From NCBI RefSeq assembly GCF_017068395.1, contig NZ_CP070619.1, positions 6,014,001 to 6,078,000 on the forward strand: a stretch of DNA of 64,000 bases, in the 5' to 3' direction. This DNA is from Rhodococcus pseudokoreensis (GTDB taxonomy: Bacteria > Actinomycetota > Actinomycetes > Mycobacteriales > Mycobacteriaceae). Both the position numbers and the translations under genes were made by a program. The notes under the pieces are model-generated. The model was not told the origin of the DNA, searched no databases, and saw nothing but the letters and a program-made list of their open reading frames with translations. Below, piece by piece: positions 53,272 to 61,968 of the stretch; positions within the stretch are counted from its first letter, which is position 1, and each line of letters starts with the position of its first letter.

Positions 53272-54948
53272 ATGAGCGTAGACGAGCAGAACTGGGACCG
53301 GGAGGTCGATCTCCTGGTGATCGGCAGCGGTGCGGGCGGCATGACCGCCGCCCTCGCCGGGGCCGAGCGAGGACTCGACACCCTCGTCGTCGAAAAGTCC
53401 GGCGTGTACGGCGGTTCGACGGCGCTGTCCGGTGGCGCCCTGTGGATCCCCAACTCGCCGATCCTCGTCCGTGAAGGCCGCGCCGACGACCCCGCCGACG
53501 TCCGGAAGTACCTGGAGTCGATCGTCGGCGACAGCGTGCCCGCCGAACGCCTCGACGCGTACATCGAGCAGGGCCCGGCGATGATGCAGTTCTTCGAACA
53601 GCACTGCCCGCACCTCCGGTTCTCCTGGTGCGAGGACTATTCCGACTACCACCCCGAGAACGTCGGCGGACGGCCGAAGGGGCGGACGGTCGAACCGCTG
53701 CCGTTCGACATGAACCAACTCGGCGCCGACCGCGAACAGCAGCGCCCGAACTCCCTCGCCATGCCGGGCGGGCTCTACATGACGTCCACCGAGTTCCGGC
53801 ACCTCAACATGTTCTTCCGCACCTGGGCCGGCCGCAGGACCGCACTGGGCGTCGGCTGGCGTTCGGTGGTCGCGATGGTGCGGCGCCGGCGGATGGAGAC
53901 CCTGGGGCAGGCCCTCGTCGGCCGGCTGCGGCTCAGTCTCCAGGAGGCCGGCGTCCTACTGTGGCTGAACTCCCCGCTGAAGGGGCTGATCACGGACGAG
54001 TCCGGGGCCGTCACGGGCGCGGTCGTCGAGTCCGGAGAACGGGAACTGCGCATCCACGCCCGCCGCGGCGTCATGATGGCCACCGGCGGATTCGAGCAGA
54101 GCGAGGAGATGCGGAAGCGGTACCTGAGGGAGGGCGGCAAGGACAACTACAGTGCCGGCTCGCCCGACAACACCGGCGACGGAATTTTGGCGGGCGAAGA
54201 GGTCGGCGCCGCCGTCGACCTGATGGACGACGCCTGGTGGATGCCGTCGTTCCGGCGCCCGGACGGCATCATGCACGTCCTGGTGTCGGAGCGGTCGATC
54301 CCGCCGTCGCTGATCGTCGACCAGAACGGCAAGCGGTTCACCAACGAGGCGTCCCCGTACGTGTCGTTCGTCCACGACCAGATCGCGGGCGGGCACGACC
54401 CGGTGTGGTTCGTGTTCGACTCGAAGGCCAAGAGCCGCTACCAGTTCGGTGGTGTGATGCCCGGGCAGAAGTTCCCGGCGGAATGGTTCTCCACGGGCCT
54501 GATGCTGCGCGCGGAGACCCTCGGCGAACTGGCGCAGCAGATGAGTGTGCCCGCCGAGGCGCTGTCCGCCGAGATCACCCGGTTCAACGGTTTCGCCCGG
54601 GCGGGAGTCGACGCCGACTTCGGTCGCGGCGACAGCGCGTACGACCGGTACTACGGCGACCCGGGCCTGCCCAACCCGACCCTGGACGAGGTGGACAAGG
54701 CCCCGTACTACGCGGTGCGGATGGAGGCCGGCGACCTCGGCACCAAGGGCGGACTCGTGTGCAACGAGCACAGCCAGGTGCTGACCGGCAGCGGCGAACC
54801 GATCCCCGGGCTGTACGCCACCGGAAACACGTCGGCGTCCGTGATGGGCAACGACTACGCCGGCGCCGGCGCGACGATCGGCCCCGCGATGGTGTTCGGC
54901 TGGGTCGGCGCACGGCACGCGGCAGCCACTGCAGAGGCGGTGAGCTGA
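53272..54948 (+). CDS. kstD: 3-ketosteroid delta-1-dehydrogenase-type flavoprotein (KstD)
   Basis: A 558-aa flavoprotein; ATG 53272 is chosen over GTG 53263 because GGAAGG sits 8 nt upstream. N-terminal FAD motif LVIGSGAGGMTAALAG with EKSGVYGGSTALSGGALW; C-terminal GLYATGNTSASVMGNDYAGA with GATIGPAM. The Tyr and the Gly four residues later in DYAGAG match the pair that contacts the C3 carbonyl in known KstDs. It would introduce the C1-C2 double bond in ring A of a 3-ketosteroid, the partner reaction of KshA. Some 3-ketosteroid-4-ene or other 3-oxo desaturases look similar. Confidence 0.88.
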   Translation: MSVDEQNWDREVDLLVIGSGAGGMTAALAGAERGLDTLVVEKSGVYGGSTALSGGALWIPNSPILVREGRADDPADVRKYLESIVGDSVPAERLDAYIEQGPAMMQFFEQHCPHLRFSWCEDYSDYHPENVGGRPKGRTVEPLPFDMNQLGADREQQRPNSLAMPGGLYMTSTEFRHLNMFFRTWAGRRTALGVGWRSVVAMVRRRRMETLGQALVGRLRLSLQEAGVLLWLNSPLKGLITDESGAVTGAVVESGERELRIHARRGVMMATGGFEQSEEMRKRYLREGGKDNYSAGSPDNTGDGILAGEEVGAAVDLMDDAWWMPSFRRPDGIMHVLVSERSIPPSLIVDQNGKRFTNEASPYVSFVHDQIAGGHDPVWFVFDSKAKSRYQFGGVMPGQKFPAEWFSTGLMLRAETLGELAQQMSVPAEALSAEITRFNGFARAGVDADFGRGDSAYDRYYGDPGLPNPTLDEVDKAPYYAVRMEAGDLGTKGGLVCNEHSQVLTGSGEPIPGLYATGNTSASVMGNDYAGAGATIGPAMVFGWVGARHAAATAEAVS

Positions 54949-55203
54949 GTGCTTCCCGTCGAATGCCGGCGCTGCGGTAACGCGGTGCTCGTGGAGAAAT
55001 ACAGCGAGGCGCACACGAGCGTGCAGTGGCTGGGTGACGCCGAGCAGACCTGCCCGGAGTTCGCGCTGCGTGCGCAGGAGGGGGAGCACTCGATGTTCGT
55101 CCCCACCTGCGGCGCGCTGCGCGGATCGATCGACGACGCGGTGGAGGACGGGCGGGTGGGGCTCTCCCTGCGCAGCTACCCGACCCCCGGCCGCCTGGAC
55201 TAG
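54949..55203 (+). CDS. Small Cys-containing protein, 84 aa
   Basis: A GTG start at 54949 directly adjoins the KstD stop (TGAGTG). The product has CRRCGN near the N-terminus, KYSEAHTSVQW, then CPEF and PTC, so four spaced cysteines that could bind zinc or an Fe-S cluster. I do not recognise a named family. Tight coupling to KstD suggests a role as partner, electron carrier or assembly factor. It is followed by an SDR gene 12 bp later. Confidence 0.7.
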   Translation: MLPVECRRCGNAVLVEKYSEAHTSVQWLGDAEQTCPEFALRAQEGEHSMFVPTCGALRGSIDDAVEDGRVGLSLRSYPTPGRLD

Positions 55204-55215
55204 AAGGGACAACCG

Positions 55216-56016
55216 ATGTCACGGATGGCAGGCAAGGTCGCCTTCATCACCGGTGCCGGAAACGGTATGGGGCGCAGTCACGCGGTCCGGCTCGCGGAGG
55301 AGGGCGCCGACGTCGTTGCCGTCGACCTTCCCTCGGCCGCAGCCGATCTCGACGACACCCGAAGGCTGGTGGTCGAACTCGGCCGCCGGGCCGTCGTGGC
55401 CCACGCCGATGTGCGGGACCCGGCGGCGCTGCGGGCGGCCGTCGACGCCGGAGTCGCGGAACTGGGGCCCCTCGACGTCGTCGTCGCGAACGCCGGCGTC
55501 TGCGACAACCCCGGCCCGGCCTGGACGATCGACGACGAGATCTGGCACCGCTCGCTCGACGTCAACCTCAGCGGCGTCTGGAACACGGCGACCGCCGCGG
55601 TCCCGGCGATGCGGGACGGCGGCGGATCCGTCGTGATCGTCAGTTCGACGGCAGGCATCAAGGCGGTGGCCGGGGCCGCCCACTATTCGGCGTCCAAGAC
55701 CGCCGTGGTCGGGTTGGCCCGGACCCTCGCCAACGAACTCGGACCGCAGTTCATCCGGGTCAACGTGCTGCACCCCGGTGCCGTCGGCACCCGCATGACC
55801 CTGAACCCGGAGACGATGGCACGGCTGCGGCCGGACCTCGACAACCCCACCCGTGACGACGTCGTCCCCGTCCTCGCGGCCAACCACGTCCTGCCCGTTC
55901 CGTGGCTGGACTCGCGGGACGTCAGCAACGCGCTGCTGTTCCTCGCCTCGGACGAATCGCGATACATCACCGGCACACAACTCGTGGTCGACGCCGGACT
56001 GACCCAGAAGGTGTAG
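55216..56016 (+). CDS. Mycofactocin-coupled SDR family oxidoreductase (1)
   Basis: A 266-aa SDR: KVAFITGAGNGMGRSHAVRLAEEGADVVAVD, VANAGVCDN, Ser in IVSSTAGI, YSASK. The HAVRLAEEGAD motif, an insertion after the second strand, and the end LPVPWLDSRDVSNALLFLAS fit the mycofactocin-coupled SDR subfamily with non-exchangeable NAD. Such enzymes oxidise secondary alcohols; a 17-hydroxysteroid is a plausible substrate here. The stop is 2 bp from the next SDR. Confidence 0.88.
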   Translation: MSRMAGKVAFITGAGNGMGRSHAVRLAEEGADVVAVDLPSAAADLDDTRRLVVELGRRAVVAHADVRDPAALRAAVDAGVAELGPLDVVVANAGVCDNPGPAWTIDDEIWHRSLDVNLSGVWNTATAAVPAMRDGGGSVVIVSSTAGIKAVAGAAHYSASKTAVVGLARTLANELGPQFIRVNVLHPGAVGTRMTLNPETMARLRPDLDNPTRDDVVPVLAANHVLPVPWLDSRDVSNALLFLASDESRYITGTQLVVDAGLTQKV

Positions 56017-56018
56017 AG

Positions 56019-56849
56019 ATGACAGGTCGAGTGAACGGAAGAGTCGTCCTGGTCACCGGTGCCGCGCGCGGGATCGGCCGGGCGCAGGCACTGCGATTCG
56101 CGCAGGAGGGCGCGGACGTCGTGGCCGTCGACCTGTGCGGGCCGGTCGGCACGGTGGTGACACCACCGGCGAGCACGGAGGACCTCGAGGTGACCGCGAA
56201 ACTGGTCCGGGACACGGGCCGCCGGATCGTGACGGCGCAGGTGGACGTGCGCGACGGCACCGCGCTCGCCGACGCGGTGACGGCCGCGGCCGGGGAGCTG
56301 GGCGGGCTGGACTTCGTGTGCGCCACGGCCGGCATCACGTCCTCGGGCGCTGCGCTGGAACTCGATACGCAGACGTGGCAGACGATGCTCGACGTCAACC
56401 TGACGGGGGTGTGGCAGACGTGCAAGGCGGCGGCCCCGCACCTGATCGAGCGGGGCGGCGGGGCGATGATCCTGACGAGTTCCATCGCCGGTCTGCGCGG
56501 ACTTGTCGGCGTCGCGCACTACACCGCGGCCAAGCACGGGGTGGTGGGTCTGATGCGGTCGCTGGCCAAGGAACTCGCACCGCACCGGGTGCGGGTCAAC
56601 AGCGTGCATCCCACCAACGTCGACACGGACATGATCCAGAACGACATGGTGCGGCGGGCGTTCCGGCCCGACCTCGAGCACCCCACCCGGGAGGAGTTCG
56701 CCGCGGCCGCGGTGACGATGAACATGCTGCCGATTCCGTGGATCGAACCGGTCGATGTGGCCAACGCCGCGCTGTTCCTGGCCTCCGACGAGGCGCGGTA
56801 CATCACGGCGGTCGCCCTGCCGGTCGACGCGGGCAGCGTCAGCAGATAG
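56019..56849 (+). CDS. Mycofactocin-coupled SDR family oxidoreductase (2)
   Basis: A 276-aa paralogue of the preceding SDR: VVLVTGAARGIGRAQALRFAQEGADVVAVD, a long insertion with a Pro-rich turn, CATAGITSSG, Ser in LTSSIAGLRG, YTAAKHGVVGLMR, and LPIPWIEPVDVANAALFLAS. The same subfamily features as the upstream gene indicate a bound NAD recycled by mycofactocin. The ATG at 56019 has a poor ribosome site (GTAGAG), so it is probably translated by coupling. Confidence 0.88.
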   Translation: MTGRVNGRVVLVTGAARGIGRAQALRFAQEGADVVAVDLCGPVGTVVTPPASTEDLEVTAKLVRDTGRRIVTAQVDVRDGTALADAVTAAAGELGGLDFVCATAGITSSGAALELDTQTWQTMLDVNLTGVWQTCKAAAPHLIERGGGAMILTSSIAGLRGLVGVAHYTAAKHGVVGLMRSLAKELAPHRVRVNSVHPTNVDTDMIQNDMVRRAFRPDLEHPTREEFAAAAVTMNMLPIPWIEPVDVANAALFLASDEARYITAVALPVDAGSVSR

Positions 56850-56931
56850 CAAATCCCCGAGTCCGCCCCGACACCTGACGATCCGTGGTAGAACAGGTGT
56901 CAGTTTTGGGGGCGGACGAAGGGTGTATGCC

Positions 56932-57414
56932 GTGGATCTCGAGGCCGTCGCCGCGATCAGCAGGCTCAAGTACACGTATCTGCGCGCCCTCGACACGAAG
57001 TGCTGGGACGAGTTCGCCGACACGCTCCTTCCCGACGCGACCGCGAACTACGGCGAGCATCTCGCGTTCGAGTCGCGGGACGCGCTGGTCGAGTTCATGA
57101 AGTCGAATCTGGGGCCGCGGACCATCACCGAGCATCACTGCGGTCACCCGGAGATCGACGTCGACGGCGACACGGCGACGGGGCGGTGGTTCCTGTCCGA
57201 CACCGTGCTGATCCCAGAACACGACATGGTGCTGCGTGGGGCCGCGTTCTACTCCGACCGCTACGCCCGCGGGCCGGACGGGCGATGGCGGATCGCCCAC
57301 ACCGGCTACGAGCGCACGTACGAGGCGGTGATGTCGCTGGCCGACATTCCCAGCTTCCGGCTGACGGCCAACCGGTGGGCAGCCGACACGGAATCAGCGA
57401 GAGGGGACTCGTGA
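56932..57414 (+). CDS. SnoaL-like / NTF2-fold protein
   Basis: A 160-aa small protein. The GTG at 56932 gives MDLEAVAAISRLKYTYLRALD, the normal start of SnoaL_4-type proteins, with GAAGGG upstream; a GTG at 56923 is also possible. Features: DEFADTLLPDATANYG, ITEHHCGHPEIDVDGDTATGRW and DGRWRIAHTGYERTYE. The family includes isomerases, hydratases and dehydrases of steroid and polyketide routes. The stop overlaps the next SDR start by one base. Confidence 0.88.
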   Translation: MDLEAVAAISRLKYTYLRALDTKCWDEFADTLLPDATANYGEHLAFESRDALVEFMKSNLGPRTITEHHCGHPEIDVDGDTATGRWFLSDTVLIPEHDMVLRGAAFYSDRYARGPDGRWRIAHTGYERTYEAVMSLADIPSFRLTANRWAADTESARGDS

Positions 57415-58175
57415 TGGGGACGCTGGACGGCAAGGTCGCACTGATCACCGGCGCCGGTCAGGGCGTGGGTGCCGGGATGGCGTTCGCGCTGGCCAAGGAA
57501 GGTGCACGGATCGCGGTGGTCGGGCGCACGGAGGCGAAACTCGTCGACACGTGCGCCGCGATCGCCGACTTCGGCGGCGTCGCCGAGCCGATCGTCTGCG
57601 ACGTCAGCAAACGCGATCAGCTGGGTCCGATGGTCGACCGCGTCGTGGAGGTGTTCGGCGGGATCGACATCCTCGTCAACAACGCCAACGCGAGCGCGCT
57701 CGGGCCACTCCTGGAGATCACCCCGAAGCTTCTCGACCGCGCGATGGCCGTCGGCCCGGTGGCCACGCTGTTCCTGATGCAGCTGTGTTACCCGCACCTG
57801 AAGGCGCGCGGCGGCGGCTCGATCATCAACCTCGTCAGCTCGTCGGCCGTGCGCTGGGACACGAGCGGCTACGGGCTGTACGCGGCCACCAAGGAGGCGA
57901 TGCGTTCGCTCACCCGGACCGCGGCCAGCGAATGGGGTCCGGACGGCATCCGCGTCAACGCGATTGCGCCGCACGCACTGTCCCCGGGACTGAAGTGGTG
58001 GACGGAGACCAATCCGGAGGAGGCCGCCGAGTTCGTGAAGTCGATTCCGCTCGGCCGGATCGGTGATTGCGAACGCGACATCGGGCGCGCCGTCGTCTTC
58101 CTCGTCGGTCCCGACGCCGGCTACCTGTCGGGAGCCACCATCCCGCTCGACGGCGGTCAGGCGCGCTGGAGCTGA
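57414..58175 (+). CDS. SDR family oxidoreductase
   Basis: A 253-aa SDR: VALITGAGQGVGAGMA, Arg after the second strand (VVGRTEAK, NADPH-type), NNANAS instead of NNAG, Ser in LVSSSAVRW, YAATK, ending LSGATIPLDGGQARWS. The ATG at 57414 overlaps the SnoaL-like stop; a GTG at 57411 is an alternative. Last gene of the steroid-type run before the leader-peptide region. Confidence 0.9.
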   Translation: MGTLDGKVALITGAGQGVGAGMAFALAKEGARIAVVGRTEAKLVDTCAAIADFGGVAEPIVCDVSKRDQLGPMVDRVVEVFGGIDILVNNANASALGPLLEITPKLLDRAMAVGPVATLFLMQLCYPHLKARGGGSIINLVSSSAVRWDTSGYGLYAATKEAMRSLTRTAASEWGPDGIRVNAIAPHALSPGLKWWTETNPEEAAEFVKSIPLGRIGDCERDIGRAVVFLVGPDAGYLSGATIPLDGGQARWS

Positions 58176-58232
58176 TCGCGCGCGATTGCCCCGAGCTTGC
58201 TCATTTCCCTCCCATCCGGTAGGAATTGCGTC

Positions 58233-58307
58233 GTGCATACGACTCACCTGGTGCGACGCCTGACCGTCGACCTGTGCCGTACGTGCGCCAACATCTGTTG
58301 TTGCTGA
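58233..58307 (+). CDS. Cysteine-rich leader peptide (24 aa), putative attenuator
   Basis: A GTG at 58233 with TAGGAATTGCGTC upstream opens a 24-codon frame ending RLTVDLCRTCANICCC and TGA at 58305-58307. The (R)xxVDLCR motif with a run of Cys codons at the end matches the class of short actinobacterial leader peptides found before sulfur-assimilation genes, where ribosome stalling on Cys codons senses cysteine shortage. The TauD-type dioxygenase begins 140 bp downstream on the same strand. Confidence 0.75.
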   Translation: MHTTHLVRRLTVDLCRTCANICCC

Positions 58308-58447
58308 TGGCCCCGGCGCGCGCACCGCGTGCTGTCCATTCCTCGGTGGCCGCCGGCATCCGGTAATTCCTCACGCATCCTCCGCGTTCGCAGGTCCGGG
58401 CCGGTCCTCCCGTACCCAGGCACGATCCACCTTCGCGGAAAGACATC

Positions 58448-59314
58448 ATGAGCACTGCATTCGAAACCAGGACCGCGTCGCTGACGCTCGACAAGTTCGG
58501 CCCGTCGTTCGGGGCCGAGATCATCGGACTGGACGTCGCGTCCGCCACCGACGCCGAGGTGGCCGCGATCCGGTCGGCGTTGACCGAGCACAAGGTGCTG
58601 GTCCTGCGGGGCCAGTCGCTCGACGACTCGGGCCACATCGAGTTCGGTCGCCGACTCGGTCAGCTGACCGCGGGCCATCCCGTCCACGACAGCGGCAACG
58701 TCGCCCGGGAGGTGTACGCGCTCGACAGCCAGGACAACGGTTTCGCCGACGTGTGGCACACCGACGTCACGTTCATGAAGCGGCCGCCGCTCGGGTCGAT
58801 CCTCCGGCCCGTCGTCCTCCCACCGCACGGCGGCGACACCAACTGGGCCGACAGCCAACTGGCGTACGAGTCGCTGTCGCTGCCGATCCGGCAGATGATC
58901 GACCAGCTGACCGCGGTGCACGACGGCAACCGCGAATTCGGGTACTACCTCGCGCAGAAGCGCGGCGGCAAGGGAAACATCTGGGACGGTGAGGAAGTCA
59001 CGGCACTCGTGCCCGTCGAGCATCCCGTCGTGCGGGTGCACCCGGAGACGGGGCGCAAGGGCATCTTCGTGAATCCGGGTTTCACGTCCCACATCGCCGG
59101 AGTGTCCGAGGCGGAGAGCCGGGGCATCCTCGACTTCCTGTACGCCCACCTCACCAAACCGGAGCACGTCGTGCGGCACCGCTGGCGTCTCGGCGACCTC
59201 GTGCTGTGGGACAACCGCAGCACCGCGCACTACGCCAACCGCGACTACGGAACCCAGCACCGCGTCATGCACCGCATCACGCTGGAAGGCGATGTGCCGG
59301 TGGGCCCGCGGTAG
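58448..59314 (+). CDS. TauD/TfdA-family Fe(II)/2-oxoglutarate dioxygenase
   Basis: A 288-aa dioxygenase; iron ligands His104 and Asp106 (VWHTDVTF) and His261 (STAHYANRDYG), and a late Arg (QHRVMHRI) for 2-oxoglutarate. Closest family type is alkylsulfatase/taurine dioxygenase, which release sulfite or sulfate from organosulfur compounds. The Cys-codon leader peptide upstream supports a sulfur-scavenging role. GCGGAAAGACATC gives the ribosome site. Confidence 0.9.
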   Translation: MSTAFETRTASLTLDKFGPSFGAEIIGLDVASATDAEVAAIRSALTEHKVLVLRGQSLDDSGHIEFGRRLGQLTAGHPVHDSGNVAREVYALDSQDNGFADVWHTDVTFMKRPPLGSILRPVVLPPHGGDTNWADSQLAYESLSLPIRQMIDQLTAVHDGNREFGYYLAQKRGGKGNIWDGEEVTALVPVEHPVVRVHPETGRKGIFVNPGFTSHIAGVSEAESRGILDFLYAHLTKPEHVVRHRWRLGDLVLWDNRSTAHYANRDYGTQHRVMHRITLEGDVPVGPR

Positions 59315-59370
59315 GGCAACGTGCGCATTCACCGGGCGGGCGGCGTCCGCAGCGACTAGCGTCACGATCC

Positions 59371-60906
59371 GTGACCCCGGCATCGGACATCTCACGTCGC
59401 AAGTTCCTCGCCTCCGCCGCAGCGGCAGGCGGCGCCGCATTCCTCAGTTCGTGGGCGGGCCCGGTGATCGACCGGGCGTACGCGCAGGATCCGGGTGGCA
59501 GCGGATCGTTGGACGACATCGAGCACTTCGTCTACCTCATGCAGGAGAACCGCTCGTTCGACCACTACTACGGCACGCTGTCGGGGGTGCGCGGGTTCGA
59601 CGACCCGTCGCCGGCGTGGCAGCAGTACGGCTGGACGCCGGGCGCCGGGCCCACCCCGACCGGTTTTCTCAACCCCTTCCGGCTCGACACCACGCAGGGC
59701 ACGCACCTCGACGGCGAATGCATCAACGACCCCACCCATGCGTGGGGACCGCAGCACGACGCGTGGAACGGCGGCGCGATGGACCGGTGGATGCCGGTGC
59801 ACATCGCGCACGAGGGGCCGCTCAACGGTCCCGCCACGATGGGCTACTACACGCGGGCCGACATCCCCGTCCACTACGACCTCGCCGACGCCTTCACGAT
59901 CTGCGACCACTACTTCTGCTCCGTGCTCGGGCCGACGGACCCGAATCGGCTGTACTGGATGACGGGAACCATCGACCCGGACGGGCTGGCGGGCGGCCCG
60001 CTCGTCGAGACACCGACGGTGATCCCGAGGTTCGCCTACTCCTGGCGCACCTATCCGGAGAACCTGCAAGAGGCCGGCGTCACCTGGAAGGTGTACGCCA
60101 ACAAGGACCTCGGACCGGTGTCGAGTGTCGCGCTCGACGGGATGCTCGGCTGCTTCAAGCAGTACAGCGACCCGAATTCGGAACTCGCTCGCCGCGGCCT
60201 CGATCCGACGTACCCGAACGACTTCCGGGCCGACGTCGCGAACGGCACCCTGCCCGCGGTGTCGTGGATCGTCCCCAACATCTTCACGTGCGAGCACCCG
60301 GCGCTGCCCCCCGCCGCGGGCGCGGTCGGGATCGTCGAGGTGCTCGACATCCTCACGTCCAACCCGGCGATCTGGGAGAAGACGGCGCTGATCATCAGTT
60401 ACGACGAGAACGGCGGCTTCTTCGACCACGTCACCCCGCCCACACCGCCGCCGGGCACCCCGGGCGAATACCTGACGGTCCCGTTGAACACGGTGTCGGA
60501 GAGCGAGAACAATCCGGGTCCGATCGGCCTCGGTTTCCGGGTGCCGTCGCTGATCATTTCCCCGTACAGCCGCGGCGGCCTCGTCGCGTCCGACACGTTC
60601 GACCACACGTCGCAACTACGCCTGCTCGAGAAGCGGTTCGGTGTTCCCGTCCCCAACCTCACCGACTGGCGTCGCGGCGCGGTCGGCGACATGACGTCCG
60701 CCTTCGACTTCTCGTCGGCACCGAACGCCGGCGTGCCCGCGATGACCGACCCCGGGCCACGCCTGCAGGCGGCGATCGCCCAGTGCGGGCCCAACGTGGC
60801 CGCGGGAACGCTCAACGCCGGTGCGCCCTACCCGGTTCCGCCGAATCAGATGCCCGTGCAGGAGCCGTCGCCGCTGCGGCGACGGCCCAGCGGGCTGATC
60901 ATGTAG
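59371..60906 (+). CDS. Tat-exported phosphoesterase, phospholipase C family
   Basis: A 511-aa secreted enzyme; the GTG at 59371 gives MTPASDISRRKFLASAAAAGG, a Tat signal with SRRKFL at residues 8-13 and a likely cleavage after AYA near residue 37. The phosphoesterase fold begins YLMQENRSFDHYYG (active-site region with the nucleophile Thr/Ser family) and continues with DHYFCSVLGPTDPNR and SYDENGGFFDHVTPP. Mycobacterial relatives cleave phospholipids or phosphate esters outside the cell. Stop lies 4 bp from the convergent Gfo/Idh gene. Confidence 0.9.
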   Translation: MTPASDISRRKFLASAAAAGGAAFLSSWAGPVIDRAYAQDPGGSGSLDDIEHFVYLMQENRSFDHYYGTLSGVRGFDDPSPAWQQYGWTPGAGPTPTGFLNPFRLDTTQGTHLDGECINDPTHAWGPQHDAWNGGAMDRWMPVHIAHEGPLNGPATMGYYTRADIPVHYDLADAFTICDHYFCSVLGPTDPNRLYWMTGTIDPDGLAGGPLVETPTVIPRFAYSWRTYPENLQEAGVTWKVYANKDLGPVSSVALDGMLGCFKQYSDPNSELARRGLDPTYPNDFRADVANGTLPAVSWIVPNIFTCEHPALPPAAGAVGIVEVLDILTSNPAIWEKTALIISYDENGGFFDHVTPPTPPPGTPGEYLTVPLNTVSESENNPGPIGLGFRVPSLIISPYSRGGLVASDTFDHTSQLRLLEKRFGVPVPNLTDWRRGAVGDMTSAFDFSSAPNAGVPAMTDPGPRLQAAIAQCGPNVAAGTLNAGAPYPVPPNQMPVQEPSPLRRRPSGLIM

Positions 60907-60910
60907 CGCC

Positions 60911-61888
60911 TCAGACGCGTACCGCCCGGCCCTCCTCGATCGACTGCAGAATCGCCAGCGCGGCGGTCGCCGAACGCAATCCGTCGAGTCCCGTCGCCAC
61001 GGGTTCACCGACCCTGCGGACGGCGTCGACGAACGCCTGGATCCCCGGCGCGTACAGGTTGTCGACGGTTTCGAGCGGGGCGGCCGTGTCGTGCCCGTCC
61101 CGGATCATGCGCAGCGTTCCGGTCGGATCGGGGCGCATGCAGTCCGCGGCGACGAGAGTGCCCGCCGTTCCGTGGATCTCGAATCCGGTCACCGCGCCGG
61201 GAACCGTGTACGCGTCGTGCAGCGAGAACAGGGTGCCGGTGCCGAGGATGCCGCTCGTCATCACGGCGTCCGCCGGACCGTCGCTGAGTCCCTGGCACAC
61301 GCCCACCGCTGTGACCGTGGTCGGTTCCATCCCGGTGACGAAGCGGAGCGTGTCGATGTCGTGCACCGCGAGATCGAGGACGACGCCGCCGCCGACGCCG
61401 TCGAGACGCCACCCCCGCAGGGCCTGGCGCAGCAGGATGGCGTTGCTCACGCGCACCGACAGGATGTCGCCGATCGCGCCCTCGGCCAGCAACTTTCGCG
61501 CCGCGCGGTGGACGGGATGGGTGCGGAGGTGGTGGTTCGTCGCGAACACGACCCCCGCGGATGCGGCCGCGTCGACCATCTTCTGCGCCTGAGTGACGTC
61601 GAACGAGAGCGGTTTCTCGCACAGCACGTGCAGGCCCGCGTCGATCGCGGCCATGGCGTGGTCGAAGTGCTTGTCGTTGGTGGAGGAGATGTACGCGGCC
61701 CGGACGTCGCCGCCCACCGCCTCGCGCAGGTCGCCCGTGGCGGACTCGATGTCGTGGGTCCGCCGGTAGTCCTCCGCGCGCGCCGCGTCACCGCTGAGTA
61801 CCACCGCCGCGGTCTCCCCGCACTCGCGTAGCGCGGGGAGCACGCGGGTGGCGGCGACATTGCTCGCGCCGAGAATCGCCCACCTCAT
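60911..61888 (-). CDS. Gfo/Idh/MocA-family oxidoreductase
   Basis: A 325-aa NAD(P)-dependent dehydrogenase: N-terminal WAILGASNVAATRVLPAL, then AAYISSTNDKHF and the catalytic-lysine motif CEKPLSFD near residue 93, C-terminal alpha/beta domain with HDIDTLRFVTG. Typically acts on sugars, inositols or related polyols. A GTTCG-N5-CGAAC palindrome lies 81 bp upstream. Downstream of, and on the same strand as, the permease. Confidence 0.92.
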   Translation of the reverse strand: MRWAILGASNVAATRVLPALRECGETAAVVLSGDAARAEDYRRTHDIESATGDLREAVGGDVRAAYISSTNDKHFDHAMAAIDAGLHVLCEKPLSFDVTQAQKMVDAAASAGVVFATNHHLRTHPVHRAARKLLAEGAIGDILSVRVSNAILLRQALRGWRLDGVGGGVVLDLAVHDIDTLRFVTGMEPTTVTAVGVCQGLSDGPADAVMTSGILGTGTLFSLHDAYTVPGAVTGFEIHGTAGTLVAADCMRPDPTGTLRMIRDGHDTAAPLETVDNLYAPGIQAFVDAVRRVGEPVATGLDGLRSATAALAILQSIEEGRAVRV

Positions 61889-61968
61889 GAGCTTCGGTCC
61901 TTCCTCGGGCCGGTGGGTCCGGCCTTCCCTCGGCGGGACTGTACGCCGAGTTCAGTGAGCGCACTAAT

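Noticed and set aside
50706..53564. A 952-codon open frame on the minus strand across the esterase, PadR and HsaB region
   Set aside because: It is the reverse frame of high-GC genes with clear families on the opposite strand; its composition (Arg/Gly/Val-rich, no domain) is that of an antisense shadow.
58175..58186. ATCGCGCGCGAT 12-bp palindrome after the last SDR gene
   Set aside because: Simple CG-rich alternation expected in this genome; too short for a terminator.
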